Part shown: positions 31,929-43,415 of the stretch, piece by piece
Layout: each line of letters starts with the position of its first letter
Position numbering within the stretch: position 1 is the first letter of the stretch
Origin: Xylaria sp. FL1777
Lineage: Eukaryota > Ascomycota > Sordariomycetes > Xylariales > Xylariaceae
DNA: 64,000 nt
Assembly (NCBI GenBank): GCA_022578965.1
Contig: MU400528.1
Location: 310,001 to 374,000, forward strand
Direction of reading: 5' to 3'
Made by a program: the position numbers and the translations under genes
The notes under the pieces: model-generated
Told to the model about the DNA's origin: nothing
Database searches by the model: none
The model's input: the letters and a program-made list of their open reading frames with translations, nothing else

Positions 31929-34076
31929 GTGTAGGACCGGCAAGGGAATCAAAGTATTTAGAGGTCCAGATGCTGCTGGGTGAGGTTTTGAGTAGTAAGT
32001 AGAGACGAGATGACTAGGTTCTTGCTTAGGGAAACGAGGAACCGTGTTCTACTTAAGCACTTGGATTGACACATAGCAGGCGAGATGTTAAATGCAAGCA
32101 GGCTACCAGGCCGCCTAGGCTGGCCGTGGTCAGCTGCTGCACTGGCCGCGCACCCACTTAGTTGCAGAACAAGTATAATGTTAAATTTCGCGCTAGGCCT
32201 AACTAAGAGCTGTCAAATATATGGGGCTAGATTTACATGGGGTCGGCTAGGACTGCCGGCGGCTAACCCCAGACCACCAATTGCCATCCAACTATAACAA
32301 GGGCTGCTGTGTTAAGGCTTAGAACTACCTAGGTAGAAACTTGACTCTTGTTATGGCTGCTAAGGTCCATACTTCTCATCTGGGCTTGCGCTAGGCATAG
32401 TGGCTATCCTTAAGTTTATACAAATATTAAAATTTACTTACCTTTAGGTAATAAGAAATAAGGTTTTGCTAACACTAACTGAGGTTGTGGCATAAGACAT
32501 GTTCTTCGAGCAAAGCGGCAACAGATTGAAATAGTCTCACATACTTACATATCTCATAATATATAAAGTACTGCATGTTTATACCAATGCATTATTAAAC
32601 TAATGGATTATTCTTAGTTGGCCTAAAACCTCAGATTTGTCCTTCAAACGCCTTTCATAAAAAGGGGGGATTTAGTATAAGGTAAGAACTATGAAATCCA
32701 TAGCACAAAGGTTATGACCCATAGATACTGCCTACCTGCCCACAAAGCCATGAATATAATAAAGTAGCTTACATATGGATATGTCCCCAATACCGTTGTT
32801 TCTGTGAAACTACTTACCTAGATACTTAATCTAGATAGGTGCCTAACCCTCTATTTTATTGAAAGGCCCGTCTTAAGTGTGTTTATGATGCTGCTTCTTA
32901 TAAGAGGTACCTCAATGCCCGGAGAATATTGACTTACATGTGTCTAGTACTGGGCAAATTGTATTTTTGGTGGATGGATATATTGTTTGTTAAGGCTACT
33001 GGATAGTTGGCCTTGGTTACCAAAGACTAAACTTCAAATTGTAATAGAACATCAATTAATTGTTGGTAACCTACCTCTTACCTAACTTTTTGTATCAATA
33101 TATATAATCAGATGCCTTAAGTAGGTATATACACAGGTACAGGTACGGTACATGTTTAAACACAGGTAAATCGAGGCTTTAAGAAGTACCTAACCTCAAG
33201 TCTGGCGATGAGTGTAAACATTGAATGTTTCTACGGCAGCCATCTTCCTCTGGCACCCTTGTCCTAGGATACATACCTACCGGTGCTCTGCACGTAATAC
33301 TTTTTGGTAGGCACCTAGGAAGTAGGTACCTGCCTTAGTAAATAAACTACCTACCTACCTGAGTACCTACCTACCTACCTAAGGTAGCCTACCTACTTGT
33401 CCACCTACTTGCCCACCTACTTACTTAGGAGGTAACATATAAATTTTCTGCCCTCTTCTTCAACCCTTCTCTACCTGGTAGGCAGGCTTGACTACCATGC
33501 CTGCTACCTACTTATACTGAGATATCTTATCATCTAGGTCCCACAACATTGAAAGTTTCTCTCTTTCTCCTCCGCAACACTTGCATGCATTAGCCCAACT
33601 CCTCCTGCAAGGAACCGCCCTCACTCAACTCACTTATCCCACCTAGTCACACTCAAATCATTTAACTGAGCAGACTTGGAGTCCGCTTCGCTGTGTTTTT
33701 CTGGATCCCGGTCTTGCAAACAAGGTATGTGTTAAATGTCCATCTGTTGGGTCTGATCTGTCCTCTATTGCAGCTGAGGAGTTCTCTCCCGCAAAACACC
33801 ATCAACACCGTCGACACCATTTGACTTGCTACCCACCTATCACTCACCCATTATTATACAAGTGTGTAAGGATGTTCTAACCAAACTATCTCTCATGTAG
33901 TCTGCTCTCCAGTCTAGAGACGGTTATTGGGGAAAGGCAGTCACTCTGCACTTGTCCTGCGACCTCCGTTTATTCTCACTGCTTGGCCATTCACGCCATC
34001 TTTCCTCAATACTCCGCTCACTCCGCGACGCTTAGGAATTCACTCACCGAGGACTCAATATTCGTGGCTCTACACC
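31929..34076. other. Long gene-free, AT-rich region with CTACC tracts
   Basis: About 2.1 kb without a supportable gene. Between 33280 and 33440 there is a dense array of TACC/GGTA words (ACCTACCTACCTAAGGTAGC and variants). The last 250 bp before 34077 are pyrimidine-rich, consistent with the promoter and leader of the OTU gene. Confidence 0.5.
33298..33432. repeat. TACC/GGTA tract
   Basis: More than ten copies of CTACC or its complement GGTAG lie within about 135 bp in both orientations, including CACCTAGGAAGTAGGTACC. The tract could extrude hairpins. It is the densest example of a motif scattered through intergenic DNA in this window. Confidence 0.7.
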
Positions 34077-36608
34077 ATGGATCATGATCCAGCTGACACA
34101 GCCGACGCAGTTGACGCAGTCAACACAGCTAGTGCAGAACAGCTTCCTGCAGCTGTGGACTATACTCTTCAGTCCCCCATTTCCGACTCGAGCAATGGTA
34201 AGAAGCGTCACTTCGAGAAGGAATTTGATTGTCTTTCGCCTGATCGAGACGCTAAACGCTTTCGTTCTCGCTCTCCCCCTCATCCCACAGCCTCACAGAA
34301 TGAGAACAATAATGAAGTTCTTGATAATAATAGTGTCACTGTCCGCGACGGCAATGCCACTGTAGTCGCTGGTGACTCATGTGAGAAGAAGCAGGCTCAG
34401 CCCATATTGCCGCTTGACCCAATTCTTCTCCAAGGAACATCAACCGCTGAGAGTAATACCCTCGAGAGCCACCCACCCCTCGATGACGACGTTGACTATC
34501 TCCTTGAGCTCTCGTGCAATGGAACCCGCGGACACTTCGGGGTAATCACAAAGGACACCCCAAAGGACAATGTTGCCATGATAAGAACGGTCTTCCCATC
34601 CGATAATATGCCCATAGATCCAGTCAGGCTCGGGTCTGAGCAAACACTCCCTCAAGATTCTAGTTCGCCTCTCTCCGAGCTTAGCTCTCATCCCTCCTCT
34701 TCTTCTAAATCTATTTCTCTTTCAACCCCTTCTCGGGTTATTTCTACATCCACAGCTGCCGTCCCTTCTACTGCTACCCCTCATACCGCTACCCCTCCTA
34801 CTGCTATCGGCGTCGAACTGCAAAACAACTCAACTCAGACTGAACCAACGCCAGTCAGTACCCACAATGATACCCTCGACAATCCCGTCAGCCATCGTCA
34901 TAGCTTTAGCAACCATGAACTTTGGGAGAGGGAGCTGGAGTCAATCCGCCGATCTCAGCCCCTTGTTATCGGAAGTTACACGAGGGTTAATGTGCCTCTT
35001 CGAGAGATAGCTGGTGGGCTGGTGCCAGCAGACCAGAACGTTGAAGTATTCACAGCAGATGCTGTTATGAATAGCCATGACTTCACTTCTAACTTCGAAG
35101 CTAATCCGAAATCTTCTCTACGCTCTGGTACAATAACTGGGCGCGACTACGGATACAAGAACTGTGAAATCATCAGTCTTTCTGACACGGATGATGAGGA
35201 AAACGTCGTGCCAAAGTACAATTCGCGTATCGTCGGTGGCGGCGGCTTCATCTATAGTGAGAATGGAGGTGAATTTGTTCCTAGCGACGAAGAAGAAGAA
35301 GAAGAAGAAGGAGAAGGAGGAGTGGAACAAGGGAAAGAAGAAGAGAAAAATCCAATTCATGGCCGGCACCGATGTAACCAATCCAATGAGAATGTCAGCA
35401 CTATCGATGATCTTCCAGATTATGAAGACAGCGGAATGGACGAGGAAATTCGAAAAGAGGAACCCAGAAGCTCCAATCAGTTCGTGGCTCCCAGGCGGCG
35501 TTATGATGATCATAATACCAGTGATGACGACTACGACTACAACAACGCCGATTATCAAGACAACCAGCGCGATAATTGTGCACTGAAATATGATGACGTG
35601 GTGGGGACATCCAGGTCAGAGAATTCGGGTCGTGCTATTCACGAACACGCCACACCTCGCTACGGGAGAAACAGCACAGTTAGAGAACGTTCGCGCTCCC
35701 CCAATGACCCACGAGGCAGATCCTCCGAGAAGCGACCTCATCGTGAAAACCGGCATCACTCTAATAGATATACAAATGACGCGAGACAGCGTTACATAAG
35801 GGACAAGCCGGAAAACATCTCCTTTTACGGCTACAGTCCCACTGCAAAGCTGGGTAGTCGAGTGAAGAATGCCCTGCGATACCAGGATCGTTTCAGCGAC
35901 GTTGGGGAAGTGCCTGGACCCAAATCCGGCCTCCGGCTGAAGTTGGATGACTACGTCGATGATGTCGGTTCAGATGTAGAGGGTCTGGAACAAGATATTA
36001 ACCGCGTCATGCAAGAAACCTTCTATGCTAGCGAGACTCTGGATGAGGAGCAAGCATTACAGGAAACCTGGGCTAGCCAATCGACTAAGTTATTCAAGGG
36101 GTTCCCACTCGTCGAAGAAATCGGATTTGTTACCGTTGGAAACCGCACAGCCCCTGAGGGAGATTGTTACTGGCGTGCTCTGGCATACACTTTACATGGA
36201 AAACCTGATCGCTGGGACATAATCAAGGCCGACCATCTCGCATACCTCCGGCATGTTCTTAGTGATAAGACTCACCCACGCCACCAACTTTATGTGAAGC
36301 TAAACACGCAGTTTTTTGAAACTAACGGTGGGGTACTGAAGCGCGGCGGCCATGCTACAAGGACGCCCAGCTTCAAGGCTAACATCTGGCAACTGTTGCA
36401 CATGCCACATTCCTGGACGCCAGGTGTGATGCAACAGATCACGGCAGATCTCTACAATATCTATCTAGTGACCTTCAAATATGACTACCTCAAGAACATG
36501 TGCTCCGAGGTCAGCATCCGAGGTGTCTATAATAGTCGCCATTGCTTCATGCTGTTCACGAACGACTGCCACTTCCAACCGCTGGCGGTCAACGAGTACC
36601 TGACCTAG
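34077..36608 (+). CDS. OTU-domain protein, probable deubiquitinase
   Basis: This is an intronless frame of 843 aa from the ATG at 34077 (context CACCATGG). The first 650 residues are low-complexity: Ser/Thr/Pro-rich, an acidic run (about 35287-35350) and Arg/Asp-rich stretches, probably disordered. The last 180 residues carry the OTU-like fold. The Cys box is APEGDCYWRALAYTLHG (Cys near residue 695). WQLLHMPHSW and ITADLYNIYLVTF follow, and the His end is RHCFMLFTNDCHFQPL. OTU proteases cleave ubiquitin chains. Here the residue three before the Cys is Glu, where DGxC is usual. Regions past the domain are absent, as the protein stops six residues after the His motif. Substrate and partners are unknown. 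Confidence 0.75.
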   Translation: MDHDPADTADAVDAVNTASAEQLPAAVDYTLQSPISDSSNGKKRHFEKEFDCLSPDRDAKRFRSRSPPHPTASQNENNNEVLDNNSVTVRDGNATVVAGDSCEKKQAQPILPLDPILLQGTSTAESNTLESHPPLDDDVDYLLELSCNGTRGHFGVITKDTPKDNVAMIRTVFPSDNMPIDPVRLGSEQTLPQDSSSPLSELSSHPSSSSKSISLSTPSRVISTSTAAVPSTATPHTATPPTAIGVELQNNSTQTEPTPVSTHNDTLDNPVSHRHSFSNHELWERELESIRRSQPLVIGSYTRVNVPLREIAGGLVPADQNVEVFTADAVMNSHDFTSNFEANPKSSLRSGTITGRDYGYKNCEIISLSDTDDEENVVPKYNSRIVGGGGFIYSENGGEFVPSDEEEEEEEGEGGVEQGKEEEKNPIHGRHRCNQSNENVSTIDDLPDYEDSGMDEEIRKEEPRSSNQFVAPRRRYDDHNTSDDDYDYNNADYQDNQRDNCALKYDDVVGTSRSENSGRAIHEHATPRYGRNSTVRERSRSPNDPRGRSSEKRPHRENRHHSNRYTNDARQRYIRDKPENISFYGYSPTAKLGSRVKNALRYQDRFSDVGEVPGPKSGLRLKLDDYVDDVGSDVEGLEQDINRVMQETFYASETLDEEQALQETWASQSTKLFKGFPLVEEIGFVTVGNRTAPEGDCYWRALAYTLHGKPDRWDIIKADHLAYLRHVLSDKTHPRHQLYVKLNTQFFETNGGVLKRGGHATRTPSFKANIWQLLHMPHSWTPGVMQQITADLYNIYLVTFKYDYLKNMCSEVSIRGVYNSRHCFMLFTNDCHFQPLAVNEYLT

Positions 36609-37841
36609 GAGTTTCGGTATCCACGTGTGACTGTAGCCGCGACGGCGTGCTTTTCGAACGCCCCAAAGGCAGGTTCTAAGAGATTCAATCATGCTACCGA
36701 GCATCCCTGGAGAAATGACTGGACGAACAAAGTTCCGCCCCCCGTACCAAGGAGTCATGGCTGTGACTTATTCCAGCTGAGCAAGCTGATGTCGATTCCT
36801 AAGGGTGTATCAACCTCACTCCATCGATGATTAAGCAGTGACTTTGTGTCTCAGCACTCAGACGAAAGTGAAAGGAATTGAACTTAACACTATAAAGGAA
36901 AAAAAAAAGAGGCAGAAAAGACAGATGATGAAGAGATTCTACGATACCTTCATGCTTTTCGTCGCTTTACCTGCTTGCCTTTAATATCTGAATTGGCTAA
37001 AAGTCACGAACCCGTCGCCATGCGCCATGCGTGTTCTTGACTTAGGTAGAGAGTGGATAGATGAGATTCACGATAGGCTGTCGCACATTTACGATGCCTC
37101 AGCACGACACGACGATGGAGCCGTTTCGCCGAGGAGGATGTACAGGCTTGCGGGTCAAGACCTGGATGAGTTGATAAATTTTACAGTCACGCAGATAATC
37201 AGTTCATAGTGGCAAATGTCAACTTCGACGATATTGTTTAATGATGGTTCGAGTTTGAATTTGTGATATTTGGTTTAGGATACCCCAGCTTTTGCAGGAT
37301 GCATGTCCGAAGATTTCTCTTGCCAAACACCCACTTATCCGTGAGGACGTGATCGTACAAGAGTAGATCTGGATGTCTGGCCTTCTATGATCGTGGAGTC
37401 CCGAAAGACGGTCTTTTCTACCAACGTTCCGTTCATGACTGATCCTAGAGGGATGCCAGCCCTGGCTATCAGAAGATAGCACCGTTGGGTGTGAGTTTGT
37501 GTATGAGATGCATCTAATTATGGACATGTACATTGCAGTATTCACGAGTTCACAGCTGAAAGTGCGACATAGACACGGCAAGCAGTAAAAAAGAAACATA
37601 CCTTGGCAATCTCGATAAGTTGGTATCTGAGTCCTGATCTCTGTCTGTTTGCCTCTAATTCGCCTTTTCCGCGAAATGCTGCAGCTGTGAAGCTTTTGCC
37701 ATACCACATCCGAAACGCCATGCTAGTTAATAACCTCAGGAAACCTTGTTCTCATGTCTCATACTGTACAACACCAGAAGCCACATGTAAGCAGCTCGGT
37801 GCGCTTGTCACTCTCGTCTAAGGGAAACTCGCTTAACTGTT
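36609..37841. other. Gene-free region
   Basis: About 1.2 kb between the convergent OTU and PRPP synthetase genes. A 60-codon plus-strand frame (37027-37209) and a minus-strand frame (37707-37219) have no recognisable feature and are not called. A short A run lies at 36900-36908. Confidence 0.45.
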
Positions 37842-39580
37842 CTAATCCAACATGTGTTGGAATAGGGGCGAGATGGACTCGCCGTAATGATTGCGTCGAA
37901 TTGCTTCTGATAGCAAGTACGAAAGATCCAGGATCACCAACTTACTTGCATTCTTGGCTCGTCGATCCGGGATGGGGAAGCTGTTGGTCACGATGATCTG
38001 GTGGATGCAGTCACAGGCTTGGAGCTGCTCCAGGCAGTCAGCTCCGAAGACACCGTGTGTAGCCATGCAGTAGACCTTCTTGGCCCCGCCTCGCTTGACG
38101 ACGGTCTCAGCTGCAGCAATCCAGGATCCAGCTTTGTCAATCATGTCGTCCACGATTAGGACGGGGCGGTCCTTAACATTGCCAACTAACGTGATCATAT
38201 GCTCTACCTTGGGGTCCTGCAGCTTCTCCTCTTCTTCGTCGGACGAATCTCCGGCTTCACCCGATCCGCCGAGAGCGTGCGGCTCGGGTGCGAAGAAAGA
38301 TGACGCACGGGAAATAGTCATGGGGTCTTCGTCTGCTCCTTGATAGGATTGACTACCATCACCATCCGAGTGGGCTGGCGATACGAAGTCATCTGGCACA
38401 ACATGGCCCTGGACAAGCCGACCATGTGTCACTTCCTGGGCGCGCTGGTCGTTGTATTCTTGCGCCTCTTCCTGCTCCTCCTCGTCGCGGAGTTCTTCAA
38501 TAGGGGACGCCTGCGAGGCCTGAGAAGAAGTATGAAATGCACGGGTATACGGAGATCGAGCCGAGTTATTTGTGCGTAGAGGTGGACCGACAACTCGCCT
38601 TGGAGACCCTTGTGGGTCTGTCACAATGCGGGACGAAGACGTCGAGTTATTAACGTAGCCATCAGAGTCGCGCTCGTCGGAGTTGGTCGTAGCAGGGGTT
38701 CGGCGAACGCCATTAACGTACGCCGTGCCCTGGTCCCATCCATCAAGTTCCCTCATAATCATGCTTGCCGTCATGTTGGTGGCTCGTTTCCGGTCTGTGG
38801 TGACCAGGCCAAAGTTGAGCTTGAGGGCATCGGCGAGAGAGGTGACTCTCTTGGTTCCTCCTGCATTCTTGGACACAACGACTGCTTCTTTCCAGTTCGG
38901 GACGTTGAGTCGCACCCACCGAGCAATCAGAGGCTCTGCGTGAAGATTGTCGACGGGGCACTTGAAGAAGCCCTGCATTTGTGAGGCGTGGAGGTCGACA
39001 GTGACGACATGTTTGACGCCAGCAACATGAAGCAGATTGGCGAGCATGCGAGCGGTGATGGCACCCCGATGTGACTTCTTCTTAGATTGCCGGCTGTAAG
39101 GAAAGTATGGAAGAACAGCTGAAGTGGGCGGGGTGGATGGTCAGCGATCATAGCAGAAGGCTGGAACACTTGCGGAGGCCTACCGGTGATCTTGTTGGCG
39201 GAGCCTCCCTTGCATGCCGAGATCATGATAAGCAGCTCCATGATGGTGTCATTGATGGTAGGACTCCCGGATTGGATAATGAAGACATCCTTATCACGGA
39301 CACTGGTCAGGATGCGAACACTGGTCTCGCCCTTAGCACGATGTCAGCCAGTCTGGCATCGCTTGTTGGGATGAGGAGGGAGGCATAGGCATAGGCATGT
39401 AAACAAGGTGTCAAGGACAAGAGCAGAGGAAGAACCAGGTCGGTTCGCGTGAGTAGGTCAGCAACGCACATTGGAGAATTGAGATAGGTCGGCCGCAGCC
39501 GGTGTCATTCCCAGGTTCTCGCATATTTTGCCTGTCAAGGCGGGACACGATGTGCCTGCGAATACCAGCGTGCCTCGCAT
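37842..39580 (-). CDS. Ribose-phosphate pyrophosphokinase with large internal insertion
   Basis: Exons 39580-39470, 39331-39184 and 39118-37842 (introns 138 and 65 nt) give 511 aa. The N-terminus [18 protein letters not shown] and the pieces [62 protein letters not shown] and [14 protein letters not shown] (the PRPP-binding loop) are diagnostic. PRPP synthetase transfers pyrophosphate from ATP to ribose 5-phosphate, feeding nucleotide, His and Trp synthesis. A non-homologous insert of about 185 residues, Ser/Asn-rich then strongly acidic ([23 protein letters not shown]), lies near residues 205-390. Yeast Prs1 and Prs5 also carry inserts, so this is the Prs1/Prs5-type subunit. It is divergent from the XPG/Asteroid-like gene. 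Confidence 0.92.
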
Positions 39581-40140
39581 CTTCAAGGGAGGGTTGATCG
39601 AGACGAAGAAAAAAAAATTGTGGAATGAAGGGGAAAATTTATGGGAATTGTCGAGTGAGGTAAGAAGGAGCTAGCTAAGAACATGCTGGGCTAGGTAGCA
39701 CAGAAGGCACATCTCTTGGCGTTAGTGGGGGCAGGCTACCTATCCCACTAAAGTACAGAACCTATTATACACTACAAGTACCTGGCCCGGAGAGATTGCC
39801 AACTGGCAGCTCCCTCTTTTTACCGTGGCAATTGTCCTTTGGCAGTCCGATAGCACTGGCGGCTCTCACAGCTGCATCGTGTACCGCAGATATACTTAAG
39901 TAGGTACCGTACCTAGGGTATCGTGATGATCTGTGCCGTGTCAACATTTCTTCTAGTTTTGAAAGCACGTAACAACACCCCAGAATGGACTACTTATGAG
40001 AGCTTCTGTTATGACCTATGTCCGAGGAATAATGGCTTAGTCCTGAATTTCAACAATGCTTCTTTTTCATTCTATAGCCACTCGCGTATTCTGTCACATC
40101 AAGCAACTCTAGTCCCTATCACTCGGCTCAGCGCAACACA
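39581..40140. promoter_or_regulatory. Bidirectional promoter region, PRPP synthetase / XPG-like gene
   Basis: A 560-bp divergent region. It contains AAGTAGGTACCGTACCTAGG (about 39898-39917), another recurring GGTACC/CCTAGG-type tract, lying roughly mid-way. Confidence 0.5.
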
Positions 40141-42280
40141 ATGGGCATCCGGGGATTTGGTGCTGCTGTTCGTCGATATGGCAAATTCAGCTCTCTTAGC
40201 GGAGAGACAGTTGTCATTGACGGACCTGCCCTAGTCCACCAAGTATTTAACGGATGCATGCGCCAGAGACCGGCTACCAACGGTTTCATCTGCCAGCCTT
40301 CCTATTCGACGCTTGGCCGTATGGTTATCAGTTGGCTTGAAGAGCTGCGTGGGCATAATGTGACTGTGTAAGAAGCATTGTATATATTGAGGTTACTCCG
40401 CATCGGCACTTCTCTGCTAACGGAGTTCTGAAGTCGAAAGATATTCTTCGACGGCTACTTGCCCCCGAGCAAGTGGCAAGTCAGGCGAGATCGACTCTTG
40501 CGCCAGTCCCAGCTGATGAAAAACTTACTGACTTCTCACCCCTATGGTTCGCATGTGTTGCCCGAGGACGCTTTTGAGGCAATGCAGGGCGAAATTGCCC
40601 TCACTCAGAACATCAGCCACTCTTCCGACTTTAGCTGGCTCCCCAAACCTCCTTTTCTCGTCCCGGCTGTCATTGAAATCCTCAAGAGCTGCCCTACCTG
40701 GGGTCCACTGGTTGAAGTTGTATCTGGCGAGGCCGATATGTTCTGCGCCGAAGACATTCGACGCTTCGGAGGGGTACTCCTAACAGGTGATTCGGATCTG
40801 CTCATCACTGATCTCGGCCCTGATGGTAATGTGTCATTCTTTGTCGATATCGTTGCAGTTGACCCCACCGACAAATCTCAAGGATTAGTGGCCTGCAAAT
40901 TTTCATTAAATACCATCAACGATGCCTTGGGCTTAAACAATGTGGGCGGCCTACCTCGCGTTGCCTTCGAGAAAGTGACGTACCGAACTAGTTTCGACGA
41001 GGCGGTAGAACGAGCGAGAAACAACAGAGGTAATGCCCTAGAGTCATCCGAATTCCAAACCTTTATGGAGGAGTACTCCATGAAAGAGTATCTGCCAAAG
41101 GACCATCCTGTGCAGAGAATGCTTCCTACCCTTGACCCAAGGATATCTGAGATCATCATACAGAGCTGTACGTCATTCTTGGGCTCGTTTCTTCTTTACC
41201 TGGTCACTTCAAGAGTGTAAAGCGTCCGTTTCGGGCTATGAATATGTCTTAGGATCTTTCTGCGCTTTCGAAAATCTGCAATATTACACTTAAAATAATC
41301 ATAACTAACCCCTAATCTTGCAGTGCTATTGGATGGCCACCACACCATACCAGATGCGGGCAGTGCTCGGTACTCTCGTGGCCCAGAGACTTTAGCGATG
41401 TTCCTTCCTATCTTGATTGAGGTTAGATCCCTCCTTACCTCGACTTTATCTTCTTATGAGTTGGTGTTATGAAAGAACTGCTACATAGTATAATTATTGA
41501 CTCCTAATTCTCGAGTAGGACCGCAGGAGAAGAAGCGCGTGGACAATGAGTACAGCTGTTCGCCAGCTTGCATATAGTATCATTCAAACGTTCGCCATTC
41601 ACAAATCGCCGGTTGTTATTGAATACCGTTTTCTTGCGGCATCCAATTCGTCAATGGGAAGGCAAATAGACGTGCTAGGGTTAGAGGAAGCCCCTGAACA
41701 GTGTTGTTTACTCATGAATGTGTTTACACAACTTACTGAGCGTGCTATCGGCGCAGATATGCGATGGCTTGCGTTCGCTATCTATCAAGACGTTATGTGG
41801 TCAAAGTCTGAAGAACGGCCGCCTCTGTCCGCTTTGGTCGTTCATAAAGTGAAACGTACATCCAACGATATAAGCCAGCATTCGTGGGATACTATACACT
41901 TCACTGCTCAGGTACAGGCCTTACTATACTCTTTAAGAATGACAAAGCAGGTTCTTGATGTCGCTGTATCGCTCTGCCCGGCATTACCAACTGCGCTACG
42001 GGAATTGCGCCAGCAACTCAGCACTCTACCTGCAATTGCACATTGGCCGACTCTGGAAAATATATCGCAAAGATTGGCTAGTGCCAGTGAAGCGAATATA
42101 CTCTCCGTTATTGCAGATATGATTAACATTCCGGAAATTAAATTTCAGGAGCATCTGTCGGAACCTAGTCAGACGAAGAAACCAAAAATTAGAAACGGCC
42201 TTCTAAGGAGTGAAAGAGATCCTACACGGCCAATATCTATGAACCCATTTGCCGTGTTGAGTAGTGCAAGCCAAGACTAA
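40141..42280 (+). CDS. XPG-N/Asteroid-like nuclease-fold protein
   Basis: Four exons (40141-40367, 40434-41167, 41324-41421, 41519-42280) give 606 aa. The N-terminus MGIRGFGAAVRRYG and VVIDGPALVHQVF is the XPG N region with its first acidic residue. After the first splice, KIFFDGYLPPSKWQVR continues it. The internal region has VVSGEADMFCAEDIRRFGG and LLTGDSDLLI with the acidic residues expected of the XPG-I part. The helix-hairpin-helix of FEN1/XPG is not visible, as in Asteroid-family proteins. The C-terminal 250 residues are helical and poorly conserved. The family is FEN1-like in fold; activity in Asteroid-type members is not well known. Introns are 66, 156 and 97 nt. Confidence 0.82.
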
Positions 42281-43415
42281 CGAGGGAAGCCAGGCAGAAT
42301 TACCATTTATGGGGATTTTAACCTCCATGTGTACTCAATTCTCAGCTTCTTTTTCAATCACGTGGTCGCGAAGTATGACATCAGGGCAATAGATATCATA
42401 ATCTAGCTCAGCCGCCCTTGCTACTGGATTAGAGTAGTTAGTTGTTAAAGCATTCCAACTCATCCCGGCCAGACCCTCCTGTGCAGGGACGTGTTTGTCT
42501 TTCGAGACTTGTATTTGGAGATTCGTCACCGCTCAAAGTGTCTGAGATGGTACCCGACACGGCGTTTCTCCTCTCCTTATTTCGTGAAGACTCTTTTACC
42601 TTGAGCCTCCTGTTAGGTATGCCGTTACACACCACCTACCTTGACTTCATACCCAACACGGTCTATAACTAACACTGCACATAGTACCTACGGCAGAAAC
42701 AATGAAACGACCTGCTCTCTTCCTTATTCTTTTTCCCGAAATCAAATTCAGGCCCTCCTGGCCCCCTCACTGCCCGCTAGCTAGTTGCTCGGCGTGATGG
42801 TATACAGATTTGCCATCTTTCAAGCAACAATTGCACAACAAGAAGCTCCTCTAGCCACATATGGGAATCCTGATCTAAAAGTTGTTGCATTTACAGGCGT
42901 ATTTGGGAGGATCAGGGAATGATATCTCATGGTTGACGGGCTTAAGGTCATCACATCCTGTGCCGGAGACGGCGCTCTTCTATACAAACATCCAGTGGTA
43001 GGACCTATATATCATAATAAACCATTTCTGCAGAATAGGAAGGTGCGCATTAGCCGAAATGCAAATATACGTCACTCATCCCAACAGTCCTTCTACCTCA
43101 GATGCATACCTGAAATGTCCTGCGCGCGTGTGTAATTGCGAGAAGCTTGTCAAGTATGAATATAGAGCTGGCATTTGCTCGAAGAACATTCTGCTAAGGA
43201 TACTCGTAACTAGCTAGTACTTACACCGATTGCACAGGGAAAGCAGAGCGGCGAAGTCCATACAAATATCTCCCCCGTAGGAAAAGCCAGGACAAACTAA
43301 GACCGTCGCGTCGTTACCAAACCACGTCCATTATGCCGCCTTCAGGCCACCTGCAGTCGTCCGTTAAACATGGTATAAAAAACATACTGTGTAGTAGCTA
43401 CTATATAAGGCTAGC
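42281..43415. other. Gene-free region
   Basis: About 1.1 kb between convergent genes. No frame with recognisable features, no repeat and no RNA gene was seen. Confidence 0.45.

Noticed and set aside
37027..37209. Sixty-codon plus-strand frame after the OTU gene
   Set aside because: The residue make-up is plausible but it is short, has no known features and lies in the 3' flank. It is kept only as a possibility.
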